Source: Collimonas fungivorans (GTDB taxonomy: Bacteria; Pseudomonadota; Gammaproteobacteria; Burkholderiales; Burkholderiaceae_D). From it: DNA of 64,000 nt. A program made the translations under genes and the position numbers. Location: the NCBI RefSeq assembly GCF_001584145.1, contig NZ_CP013232.1:2046001-2110000 (forward strand), read 5' to 3'. Below, piece after piece: positions 38,739-47,315 of the stretch (within the stretch, counting starts at the first letter, position 1; the number at the start of each line of letters is the position of its first letter). A model generated the notes under the pieces. The model saw only the letters and a program-made list of their open reading frames with translations. It searched no databases and was not told the origin of the DNA.

Positions 38739-39677
38739 ATGGAGTTGCGTCAACTGCGCTATTTTGTCGCCATCGTCGACCATGGTTCGCTGTCGCGCGC
38801 TGCGCGAGTCTTGCATATCGCCCAGCCGGCCCTGACGCAACAGATCAAGCAGCTGGAGGATGAGCTGGCGGCGCAGCTGCTGCATCGCTCGGCGCAGGGG
38901 GTGATCGCCACCGACGCCGGCAAGATTTTCTATGAACATGCGCAGGCGATCCTGAAGCAGGTGACCGACGCCAGATCGGCCGTGGCCCAGTCCACCGACA
39001 AGCCGGCCGGCACGGTCGCCCTCGGCATCCCGCAAAGCGCTTCCGGCATCCTGGCCTTGCCTTTGCTGACGGCGATGCGCGCCCGCTATCCGGATATTTC
39101 GCTGCAATTGACCGAGGAACTGACCGGCAACCTGATCGAGCAGTTGAAGACCGGCCGCATCAACCTGGCGATACTGTTCGACGATGGCCAGCTGACTGCG
39201 TTCGCCACCACGCCGCTGGTGGAAGAGGAGATGATGTTCATCACGCGCAGCGGTTCCCAGTATGCGGGCAAGCGCCGCTCGATAACCTTCGCGCGCGCCG
39301 CCAAGGCCAGGCTGATATTGCCCGGCATGCAGCACGGCGTGCGGCCGCGCATCGAAAGCGTGGCCCGTGCCGCCGGCCTGACGCTCGATAACGTGGTGGA
39401 AATCAGTTCGGTGACGATCATGAAATCAGCCATCCTGGCCGATATCGGCGCCACCATCCTGCCGGTGGCGCCGCTGCTGCCGGAAATCAAGCGCGGCGAG
39501 ATGAGCGCTTACTCCATCAGCGGCGAAAAGCTGTCGCGCACGCTGACGTTATGCGCGTCGAAGAATATTCCGTTGACCACGGCGGCAGCGGCGGTAGAAC
39601 GGCTGGTGCTGGAGGTGACCGACGAATTGTGCCGCAGCGGACAATGGCTGCATGCGAAGATTCTGGCGCGGCCGTGA
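38739..39677 (+). CDS. LysR family regulator (Nac/CynR-like)
   Basis: A 312-residue regulator opening MELRQLRYFVAIVDHGSLSRAARVLHIAQPALTQQIKQLE, the form typical of Nac-type LysR proteins. The effector domain follows with GIPQSASGILALPLLTAM. Targets are unclear: upstream lies the divergent metzincin gene and downstream a convergent pair. Confidence 0.88.
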   Translation: MELRQLRYFVAIVDHGSLSRAARVLHIAQPALTQQIKQLEDELAAQLLHRSAQGVIATDAGKIFYEHAQAILKQVTDARSAVAQSTDKPAGTVALGIPQSASGILALPLLTAMRARYPDISLQLTEELTGNLIEQLKTGRINLAILFDDGQLTAFATTPLVEEEMMFITRSGSQYAGKRRSITFARAAKARLILPGMQHGVRPRIESVARAAGLTLDNVVEISSVTIMKSAILADIGATILPVAPLLPEIKRGEMSAYSISGEKLSRTLTLCASKNIPLTTAAAAVERLVLEVTDELCRSGQWLHAKILARP

Positions 39678-39994
39678 GTCCGGTATCCGAGCCATCGTTT
39701 TTTCTTATATCCCTATCCAGAATCAGTATTTCCTGTTGGCGCCGCCAGTCCCTTAGACTTCAGTCACAGCAGAGTTCAATGCGTGCTGCGAGGGCCGCCA
39801 CCATGGCCGTCTGGCCTGACAGTCGGATACCTTATCGGGTGTTCACATGGCAGGTTTGTTTCCGGACCATCATTCTGGAATCGTATCGAAAACCGCACAT
39901 GCAGCGTCGTCTGCCGTTATCCGGAATCCGTGCCGCAGCTCCGTCCTGATCAAACGGAGCGAGCCGGAATCACGCCTGACTCCGGCCGTATTTT
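39678..39994. other. Intergenic region between convergent genes
   Basis: About 315 bp between LysR (+) and the carboxymuconolactone decarboxylase-like gene (-). No supported gene, clear hairpin terminator or repeat identified. Confidence 0.35.
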
Positions 39995-40399
39995 TCAGCG
40001 TGTGTTTTCCTGGCGCCGGGCCAGTTCGTCGTGTTCGGCAAATACCTCTTTTGCCGCAAACATGCCGTTCAATGCCGCAGGAAAGCCGGCATACAGCGCC
40101 ATCTGCATGATCGTTTCGGTGATTTCCAGGCGCGACAGGCCAACGTTTAGGGCCGCCGCCAGATGCACCTTCAATTGCGGCTGGGCCGTGCCCATTGCGG
40201 TGAGCGCAGCCACCGTCGCCAGTTCGCGCTGCTGCAGGCTGAGGCCGGGGCGGGAATAAATTTCGCCGAAACCGAATTCGATGACGTAGCGCCCGAGATC
40301 GGGAGAAATATCGGCCAGGCTGTCGATTACCTTTTCGCCGGCGATGTCGTCGACTTCCTTCAAACGTTGCAAACCTCTTTCATAAGTGCTTTGTTCCAT
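39995..40399 (-). CDS. Carboxymuconolactone decarboxylase-like / AhpD-fold protein
   Basis: A 134-residue protein of the CMD family. RELATVAALTAMGTAQPQLKVHLAAALNVGLSRLEITETIMQMALYAGFPAAL is the family core, with the His of KVHLAAAL retained. The CxxC of peroxidase-type AhpD members is absent, so a decarboxylase or isomerase-like role is more likely than thiol peroxidase. GGAG before ATG 40399 favours this start over 40420. Downstream of, and probably cotranscribed with, the MerR gene. Confidence 0.85.
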   Translation of the reverse strand: MEQSTYERGLQRLKEVDDIAGEKVIDSLADISPDLGRYVIEFGFGEIYSRPGLSLQQRELATVAALTAMGTAQPQLKVHLAAALNVGLSRLEITETIMQMALYAGFPAALNGMFAAKEVFAEHDELARRQENTR

Positions 40400-40416
40400 G
40401 TTTTTCTCCAAGTGAG

Positions 40417-40812
40417 TCATTCGTGGTGGTCGGCCTGCAGCTGCTGTTCCATGCGGGCATACAACGCGACCTTGTCGCGCAGCATGCCGAGTGTTTCCTG
40501 CAGCTCCAGCAGTTCAGCTTCCAGCGCAACCGTATGCTGCTCCAGCAATGCCTTGCGTTCTGACACACTGCCAAGGCGGTCCCCCAGCCTGCGCAATTCG
40601 GCATAACGCAGCATCTGTTGTATCGACATGCCGGTAGCGCGCAGCCTGAGCAGGAATGCAATCCAGTTCAGGTCTTCCTGGCGGTACAGGCGATGCTGGT
40701 TGCTTTGCCTCGGGACAGGATCGATCAAACCTATCTTTTCGTAATAGCGCAAAGTGTGGATGCTGAGCCCGGTGGCTGTCGCAGCTTGCTGGATCGTGAT
40801 GGAAGTGGCCAT
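40417..40812 (-). CDS. MerR family regulator (NmlR/AdhR-like)
   Basis: A 131-residue regulator with the winged helix ATATGLSIHTLRYYEKIGLIDPVPRQSNQHRLYRQEDLNW (about 10-50) and a long dimerisation helix. No metal-binding Cys pair at the C terminus, as in the NmlR/AdhR aldehyde-responsive group. It is followed by the CMD-like gene 17 bp downstream, and its promoter contains a MerR-type dyad. Confidence 0.86.
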   Translation of the reverse strand: MATSITIQQAATATGLSIHTLRYYEKIGLIDPVPRQSNQHRLYRQEDLNWIAFLLRLRATGMSIQQMLRYAELRRLGDRLGSVSERKALLEQHTVALEAELLELQETLGMLRDKVALYARMEQQLQADHHE

Positions 40813-40830
40813 GGAATAAAGTTTAGAAGT

Positions 40831-40850
40831 TAGAGTGCACTCTAGGTCAA
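40831..40850 (-). promoter_or_regulatory. MerR-type operator with -35 element
   Basis: TAGAGTGCACTCTA is a perfect 14-bp dyad (40831-40844) directly following TTGACC (minus strand, 40850-40845). A dyad filling the stretched spacer after the -35 is the hallmark of MerR-activated promoters. It lies 19 bp upstream of the merR start. Confidence 0.7.
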
Positions 40851-40981
40851 GCGTTTATTATCGCAGCACTGCAATCTGTTCACCGCAATGGCCCGCTAAA
40901 AGTCGGGATAGGCATTACGGGATATGATTACCTGACCATTTCTCCCTGCTCTATCCCATTTCTTCAAACGAAAGGATCATC

Positions 40982-42007
40982 ATGGAATACCGACGTTTAG
41001 GAGCATCAGGATTCAAGGTGCCGGCGCTCAGTTTCGGCACCGGCACGTTTGGCGGCAAAGGCGATTTTTTTGGCGCCTGGGGCAATACCGATGTCGCCGA
41101 CGCCAGGCGGCTGGTCGACATTTGCCTCGATGCCGGCCTGACCATGTTCGACAGCGCGGACGTCTACTCCGACGGCGTAGCCGAATCGGTGCTGGGCGAA
41201 GCCATCAAGGGCCGGCGCGACCGCGTGCTGCTGTCGACCAAGGCGACCTTCCGCACCGGCGAGGGACCGAATGCGGTCGGCTCTTCTCGCTTCCACCTGA
41301 TCCGGGCTTGCGACGCCGCGCTCAAGCGCCTCGGCACCGACTACATCGATCTGTTCCAGCTGCACGGATTCGATGCCCTGACCCCGGTCGAAGAAGTACT
41401 GTCGACGCTGGACGACCTGGTACGCGCCGGCAAGATCCGTTATGCCGGCGTGTCGAATTTCTCCGGCTGGCACCTGATGAAATCGCTGGCGGCGGCTGAC
41501 CGCTACGGCTACCCGAGATATGTCGCCAACCAGGCATATTATTCGCTGATCGGCCGCGACTATGAATCGGAACTGATGCCGCTGGGCCTCGACCAGGGCG
41601 TCGGCGCCGTGGTCTGGAGCCCTCTGGGCTGGGGCCGCCTGACCGGCAAGATCCAGCGCGGCCAGCCGCTGCCGGAGCAAAGCCGCCTGCACAAGACTGC
41701 GGACATGGGGCCGCCGGTGGCGGACGAGCTGTTATACCGGGTGGTGGACGCATTAAAGGAAATCGCTGCGGAAACCGGCAAGACCATCCCGCAGATCGCG
41801 CTTAACTGGCTGCTGCAACGGCCCACTGTCGCCACCGTGGTGATCGGCGCCCGCAACGAGGAGCAGCTGCTGCAGAACCTGGGTGCCATCGGCTGGAACC
41901 TGAACGCCGAGCAGGTCGCCAGGCTGGACGCCGCCAGCGCGGTGACCGTGGCCTATCCATACTGGCACCAGCGCGGCTTCACAGAGCGCAATCCGCTGCC
42001 GGTCTGA
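40982..42007 (+). CDS. Aldo/keto reductase
   Basis: A 341-residue NADPH-dependent TIM-barrel reductase. FDSADVYSDG contains the catalytic Asp and Tyr, LLSTKATF the Lys, and LFQLHGFD the His of the AKR tetrad. VVIGARNEEQLLQNLGA is the phosphate-binding end. The C-terminal YPYWHQRGF is typical of the YghZ-like/AKR group acting on small aldehydes and ketones. Single gene; GAAAGG precedes ATG. Confidence 0.93.
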   Translation: MEYRRLGASGFKVPALSFGTGTFGGKGDFFGAWGNTDVADARRLVDICLDAGLTMFDSADVYSDGVAESVLGEAIKGRRDRVLLSTKATFRTGEGPNAVGSSRFHLIRACDAALKRLGTDYIDLFQLHGFDALTPVEEVLSTLDDLVRAGKIRYAGVSNFSGWHLMKSLAAADRYGYPRYVANQAYYSLIGRDYESELMPLGLDQGVGAVVWSPLGWGRLTGKIQRGQPLPEQSRLHKTADMGPPVADELLYRVVDALKEIAAETGKTIPQIALNWLLQRPTVATVVIGARNEEQLLQNLGAIGWNLNAEQVARLDAASAVTVAYPYWHQRGFTERNPLPV

Positions 42008-42131
42008 TAACCCGGCTGCACCATCATCGCTTTTCGTCATCAAGATTGCAAAAATAAAGTGCTGAAACAGCTGCATCCTCATTAAAATCAGCGACTTGAT
42101 TGTAAGTAGCCATTGCAGCTAAGGAAATCAA

Positions 42132-42800
42132 GTGCATATTCTTTTGGTGGAAGACGATTCGGTGCTGGCGGACGGCATCTTGCGCATCTTCAAAGGCCAC
42201 GGCATGGTGGTCGACGTGGTGCAGAACGGCAGCGACGCCGATGCGCTGCTGCAGCGCACGGAAATTTCGGTGGTGGTGCTGGATATCGGCTTGCCTGGCA
42301 TGGACGGCTTTGAAGTGATCCGCCGTTTGCGCGCGCGCGGCAGCAACATCCCGGTGCTGTTGCTGACTGCGCGCGATTCGGTGCAGGACCGGGTCTACGG
42401 CCTGGAGCTGGGGGCCGACGATTACCTGGTGAAACCGTTTGCCACCCAGGAGCTGGTGGCCAGGGTACGCGCGCTGCTGCGCCGCAGTGCGCCGCAGCCG
42501 CTGGAGATGCACCTGGGCGGGCTGTCGCTGAACACGTCGTCGCGGCGCGCCAAAATCAACGGCAAGGCGATCGAGCTGTCGGTGCGCGAGTGGGCGGTGC
42601 TTGAATACCTGCTGCAGCAGGCGTCGCGTGTCGTATCCCGGCAGCAGATCATCGACGCCATCCTGCCCTGGGGCGCCGAGCTGACGCTGAACGCGGTGGA
42701 GGTATACATATCCAGGATCCGTTTGAAAATCGCCGATGCCGGCATCGAGATCCGCACCATCCGCGGTTTTGGCTACATGCTGGAAAAAACAGAAGCATGA
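42132..42800 (+). CDS. OmpR-family response regulator (TctD/QseB-like), GTG start
   Basis: A 222-residue regulator. Receiver domain with acidic pocket EDD (7-9), phosphorylation Asp51 in VLDIGLPGMDG and Lys101 in DDYLVKPF. The winged-helix output domain spans about 125-220 and ends EIRTIRGFGYMLEK. Start is GTG with AAGGA 6 nt upstream. The stop overlaps the kinase start in ATGA, the standard layout for a two-component pair. Confidence 0.93.
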   Translation: MHILLVEDDSVLADGILRIFKGHGMVVDVVQNGSDADALLQRTEISVVVLDIGLPGMDGFEVIRRLRARGSNIPVLLLTARDSVQDRVYGLELGADDYLVKPFATQELVARVRALLRRSAPQPLEMHLGGLSLNTSSRRAKINGKAIELSVREWAVLEYLLQQASRVVSRQQIIDAILPWGAELTLNAVEVYISRIRLKIADAGIEIRTIRGFGYMLEKTEA

Positions 42801-43849
42801 CCAGCATTCGCGTCAGGCTGCTGAAATGGCTGCTGCTCCCGCTACTGGTCGTCAACCTGGCCGGCGCCGGGCTGGTTTATTGGCTGGCCTGGAGTCCGGC
42901 CCGGACTGCAGTCGACCAGGCTCGGATCCTGATGGATATGGTGTGGCTGGAGGCGGTGCTGGTCCCGGTGCTGGCGGTTGTCATCTGGCTGGCGCTCGGC
43001 AGGGGATTGCTGCCGCTGAAAAAAATGACCGCCGACCTGGAGACGCGCAGCGACGACGATTTATCGGCGCTGGACCAGCGCCATGTGCCGCTCGAACTGA
43101 GCCCGGTGGTGACAGCCATCAACCGCCTGCTGGACAAGGTGCAGCAGGATGCCAAAGCGCAGCAGAATTTTCTTGCCAACATGGCGCACCAGCTGCGCAC
43201 GCCGCTGGCCGGATTCCGCACCCAGCTGGAATGGCTGCTGCAGAAACACATCGGCGAAGAGGAGAGTGCGCATTCGATCGCACTGATGACTTCGTCGACC
43301 GAACGCATGATCCGCCAGACCAACCAGCTGCTGACGCTGGCGCGCGCCGAGCCGGCCAAGTTCGAGAAGGAGCGCTTGCGGGTGGTCGAGCTCAACCGGC
43401 TGGTGGAAGAATCGATCCAGCATTTTGTCGAGCAGGCGCACCGGAAGAATATCGACCTTGGCTTCAACCTGCAGCCGACGCGGGTGATGGGTGATCATTT
43501 CCTGTTGCGCGACCTGATCGACAACCTGATCGACAATGCGATCCGCTATTCACCCCAGGACGGCAAGGTCACCGTCAGTTCGCTGCATGGCAAGGACGGC
43601 GGCATTTTCTCGGTGGAAGATTCTGGTCCCGGGATTGCGCCTTCCGAGCAGGAGCTGATCTTCAACCGCTTCCGTCGCCTCGACGACAGCGTCGCCGGCA
43701 ACGGCCTGGGGCTGGCGATCGTGCGCGATATCGCCAAGGACCATGGCGCCAGGATCACGGTTGAGCCCGCCGCCGCAGGCGGCACGGTGTTCTCGGTGCA
43801 TTTCCCGTTTCCCATCCTCGGCGCGCCGTCAAGACTGCCTCCCGGGTAA
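42797..43849 (+). CDS. Sensor histidine kinase lacking the usual periplasmic domain
   Basis: A 350-residue kinase. Transmembrane segments at about 9-32 and 49-69 are separated by only some 16 residues. TctE/QseC-type relatives are about 450 residues with a periplasmic sensor (2CSK_N) of about 100 residues in that place. The HisKA box is NMAHQLRTPLAGF (His131); the ATPase has DNLIDNAIRYSP, DSGPGIAPSE and GNGLGLAIVRDIA. Flanking sequences align with kinases on both sides of the missing domain, so this is a domain loss. It may sense within the membrane or through a partner. Confidence 0.92.
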   Translation: MTSIRVRLLKWLLLPLLVVNLAGAGLVYWLAWSPARTAVDQARILMDMVWLEAVLVPVLAVVIWLALGRGLLPLKKMTADLETRSDDDLSALDQRHVPLELSPVVTAINRLLDKVQQDAKAQQNFLANMAHQLRTPLAGFRTQLEWLLQKHIGEEESAHSIALMTSSTERMIRQTNQLLTLARAEPAKFEKERLRVVELNRLVEESIQHFVEQAHRKNIDLGFNLQPTRVMGDHFLLRDLIDNLIDNAIRYSPQDGKVTVSSLHGKDGGIFSVEDSGPGIAPSEQELIFNRFRRLDDSVAGNGLGLAIVRDIAKDHGARITVEPAAAGGTVFSVHFPFPILGAPSRLPPG

Positions 43850-44268
43850 ACTGCTGCCCATCCTCCGGATGCCTGTCCAGCGCTGATTTGTTCCGCCAGC
43901 GCAAAAGTCCTATTCCCAAACTGCACATTGTTGTACGCGGCAGATTCCTTCATTCTCCAACCTTGCAGATATTTCCATATGGAAATGTCGACGCAAAGCC
44001 AGGCGGCAAGCCAGTCTACATGGCTTAACGTCAATGTTTCCGAGTGGCATATTTGTTGCTTAGTGTTTCTGCGGAAATGTTTCAGATTGCAACTACCTGT
44101 AGCAATACGAGAAATTTCTGCTGGAAATGATTGACGCAAAAGAAACCTGTGCGCCAGCAATTGGTGCAACGGTGACCGATGCATCGCCCAAAAGGCGATT
44201 AACAAATGGTTGTATCCGTCACAAAAATTAGATTTCTACTCTGATACTTACCCATGGGGAGTGTGGTT
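43850..44268. other. Leader region of the TonB receptor gene
   Basis: About 420 bp with no gene. Three TTTC-n(4-6)-GAAATG motifs occur (43972-43987, 44066-44079, 44115-44129), the first inside a perfect 16-bp palindrome. These are candidates for control by the adjacent two-component system. Confidence 0.45.
43971..43986. promoter_or_regulatory. Perfect 16-bp palindrome upstream of the TonB receptor
   Basis: ATTTCCATATGGAAAT is self-complementary. Related half-site pairs recur at 44066-44079 and 44115-44129, closer to the receptor gene. The binding protein is unknown. Confidence 0.45.
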
Positions 44269-47133
44269 ATGATGAAAGAAAGAAGACTGCAACGTTCGCT
44301 GCGACTGATGTTTTCCGGCGGCGTCGCTGTCGGATTCGGGCTGCTGGCGCAATCGGTGCACGCGCAGGAGACCAAGACCGACGACGCACCACAACAGATG
44401 CAACGCGTCGAAATCACAGGCTCGTCGATCAAGCGGATCACCAAGGAGGGCGCTCTGCCGGTGCAGACACTGACCCACGAAGACATCGCCAAGAGCGGCG
44501 CCAACAGCGTCGCCGACCTGATCCAGGCCTTGCCGGCGATGCAGGGGTTCATCCCGCAGTCGAGTTCTGTGAACGGCAACGGCAGCGGCGTCGAGACGGC
44601 TTCCATCCATGGCATCGGTTCCGGTTACACCCTGGTGCTGCTGAACGGACGGCGCATCGCCAAATCGGCAATCTCCCACAACGACTATGCGGTCAACCTG
44701 GCCAGCATTCCGCTGGCGGCGGTGGAACGGGTTGAAATCCTGACCGACGGCGCCTCCGCGCTGTACGGCTCCGACGCGATTGCCGGCGTGGTCAACTTCA
44801 TCCTCAAGAAAAACGCTACCGACGCCACCATCACCGCCACCTACAATGCACCGACCAAGGCCGGCGGCAAGAGCTTTAACGTCGGCATCTCCAAGGGTTT
44901 CGGCGACCTCGACAAAGACGGCTACAACGTGCTGCTGGCATACAGCCACGACGAGCAAAAAAACCTGGTTGCGGGACAGCGTGGGTTTGCCAGCAGCGGC
45001 ATAGTGCCGTTCAGCGTCGGCGGCCAGAATTATTCGCTCTACCAGACCAGCAGCTATACCGCGCCGGGCGGCGTTTCATTGCGCCATGCGGACGGTTCCG
45101 ATCCGACCCAGTTTTCGCCTGACTTCCTGAAAAACGGCAGCTGCGGACCGAATACTTTCCAGGCCGGGAATTATTGCAAATTCAACTATGCGGCGACGGT
45201 CGAACTGATACCGGAATCGCAGCGCGACAGTTTTGTCGTGTCAGGCAACTTGAAGCTCAACAGCGCCACCAACCTGTTTGCCGAGGCTGTCGCTTCGCGT
45301 TATTCCATCACGCCGCAATATGCGCCGTCCGCCCAGCCCTTGGCGCTGTCGCTGAGCAGCCCGCTGTACGCCAAATATGTGACGCCTTACCTGGCGCAGC
45401 TGGGAGAAAATCCTGCAAACATCAACGGCGCGGTGATGAACCTGCGCCTTGTGGACGCCGGCGGCCGCACCGATGAATACCGCACCGACGCCCTGCACCT
45501 GGCGTTCGGCATAGACGGCAACGCGCTGGGCTGGGACTACAACGCGTCCTACACCCATTCGCAAAACAAGTTCTACGACAAGGCGATCAACGGTTATCTC
45601 AGCAACAATATGTTCCAGAACATCGTCGCCGCCGGCGGCTTTGATCCGTTTGCGCCTTCGGGAACCGGGGTAGCCGCGCTGGCGCCGGCCGTATTGCACC
45701 AGACGCTGGACCAGGCGACCTCCAAGCTCGACATCATCAACGCGCATGCTTCCCACGACCTGTTCAAGGCGCCGGGCGGCATGTCGCAAATCGGCTTGGG
45801 TGTGGAAGCGACCAAGGAGCAGCATACCGACAGTCCTAGCGCGATTTTGCAAAGCACCAACGCGCTGCAGCCGAACTTCACCGATTCCATCATCGGCGGC
45901 AACGCCGGCGCCTTGCCGTTTTCGGCAAGCCGGATGAACTACGGGACGTTTGCCGAAATGCTGGTGCCGGTCATGAAGAACCTGGACGTCACGGCGGCGC
46001 TGCGTTACGACAGCTACGATGCGGCGAAAAACGATGCAAACTTCGACAACGCCGGCAATCCGCTCGGTTCCGCAACCCAGGGCAACTCCGCCAGCAAATC
46101 CACGTACAAGATTTCTGCCCGCTGGCAACCGGTCGAATCACTGTTGCTGCGCGGTTCCTACGGCACCGGCTTCAAGGCGCCGACCCTGTCGCAGATCACT
46201 TCGCCGATCCAGTTCAGCGGCAATACCGCGCAACAGCACCCATGTCCGGTTTCGGCGCCCGATCCAAGGGCTGCCGGCTGCCAGGGCGTGACCCAGTATG
46301 ACGTGCTGCAAGGCGGCAACCAGCTCAGTGGTTCGAGCGGCTTGAAGCCGGAAACCTCGAAGCAGAGCACGGTCGGCTTCCGTCTTGAACCGATACGCAA
46401 CCTGTCGATCGGCTTCGACTTGTGGACCGTCAGCATCAAGAACCAGATCAGCATCCTGCAGGAAAATATCGCGTTCTCCAATCCGACCGCTTATTCCAAC
46501 CTGTTCACCTTGTTCAACGACCCGATCCAGGGATCGCAGACGATCGCCTTCCTGCAGACTCCGGTCAACCTGGCCAGCGCCAAATACCAGGGGATAGACT
46601 GGGACCACAGCTTCAAGACCAAGACCCCGATCGGCGACATGAGCCTGCAATGGACCGGCACCTACATGCTGAAAGCCGAGCAGGATTTCCCGGGTACCGG
46701 CACCCAGAGCAGCCTGGGTAAATACGGCGCCGACCAGAACGTGGTGTTCCGCGTGATTTCGCGCCTGGCAGGATCATGGAAACAGTCGGATACCTGGACT
46801 CACACCCTGACCGCCAACTATCGCTCCGGCTATCACGACCAGACCTATACGGCGGACGACGCCACGGTCCGCATCGTCAATCCTGACGGCTCCTACGGCG
46901 CTTTCGTCGCCATGCCTAACCACGAGGTGGCGTCTTACACCACGTTCGACTGGCAGACCAAGATGACGGTCAAGAAAGGGCTGGAATTCACCGGCGGCAT
47001 CAAGAACCTGTTTGCCCGTACTCCGCCTCTGTCCCTGGTGACTGCGGGCGGCGGCAACCAGGTTGGCTACGATGCCCGTTATACCGATCCGCTGGGACGC
47101 CAGTTCTACATAACCGGCACCTACAAGTTCTAA
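44269..47133 (+). CDS. TonB-dependent outer-membrane receptor
   Basis: A 954-residue receptor. Signal peptide ending VHAQE, plug domain (RVEITGSSIKRI onward, with VLLNGRRIAKS and VERVEILTDGASALYGSDAIAGVVNFILKK, about 50-190) and a beta barrel ending in QFYITGTYKF with terminal Phe. The long Asn/Ser-rich type without a secretin-like signalling domain is common for oligosaccharide or peptide-type ligands. GGGAG at 44257-44261 supports ATG 44269. Terminator directly after. Control by the upstream two-component system is plausible. Confidence 0.92.
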   Translation: MMKERRLQRSLRLMFSGGVAVGFGLLAQSVHAQETKTDDAPQQMQRVEITGSSIKRITKEGALPVQTLTHEDIAKSGANSVADLIQALPAMQGFIPQSSSVNGNGSGVETASIHGIGSGYTLVLLNGRRIAKSAISHNDYAVNLASIPLAAVERVEILTDGASALYGSDAIAGVVNFILKKNATDATITATYNAPTKAGGKSFNVGISKGFGDLDKDGYNVLLAYSHDEQKNLVAGQRGFASSGIVPFSVGGQNYSLYQTSSYTAPGGVSLRHADGSDPTQFSPDFLKNGSCGPNTFQAGNYCKFNYAATVELIPESQRDSFVVSGNLKLNSATNLFAEAVASRYSITPQYAPSAQPLALSLSSPLYAKYVTPYLAQLGENPANINGAVMNLRLVDAGGRTDEYRTDALHLAFGIDGNALGWDYNASYTHSQNKFYDKAINGYLSNNMFQNIVAAGGFDPFAPSGTGVAALAPAVLHQTLDQATSKLDIINAHASHDLFKAPGGMSQIGLGVEATKEQHTDSPSAILQSTNALQPNFTDSIIGGNAGALPFSASRMNYGTFAEMLVPVMKNLDVTAALRYDSYDAAKNDANFDNAGNPLGSATQGNSASKSTYKISARWQPVESLLLRGSYGTGFKAPTLSQITSPIQFSGNTAQQHPCPVSAPDPRAAGCQGVTQYDVLQGGNQLSGSSGLKPETSKQSTVGFRLEPIRNLSIGFDLWTVSIKNQISILQENIAFSNPTAYSNLFTLFNDPIQGSQTIAFLQTPVNLASAKYQGIDWDHSFKTKTPIGDMSLQWTGTYMLKAEQDFPGTGTQSSLGKYGADQNVVFRVISRLAGSWKQSDTWTHTLTANYRSGYHDQTYTADDATVRIVNPDGSYGAFVAMPNHEVASYTTFDWQTKMTVKKGLEFTGGIKNLFARTPPLSLVTAGGGNQVGYDARYTDPLGRQFYITGTYKF

Positions 47134-47160
47134 CAGCCGTTTAATTTGCAAGCTGCCAGG

Positions 47161-47199
47161 CCGGCCGGATGCGATGTTTGCGTCCGGCCGGTTTTTTTT
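47161..47199 (+). terminator. Intrinsic terminator of the TonB receptor gene
   Basis: CCGGCCGGA (47161-47169) pairs with TCCGGCCGG (47183-47191), followed by T8. It begins 28 bp after the stop codon. Confidence 0.88.
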
Positions 47200-47315
47200 C
47201 GTCCGGTCGTTTCCTTGCACCAAAATGTTGCAGTGAAGAACTGATAAGATAGGCCGATCAACTTGATTGAAGCAGACGGCGAGTGCTGTCGATTTTCTAA
47301 CAGGAAGGCCTGCCC

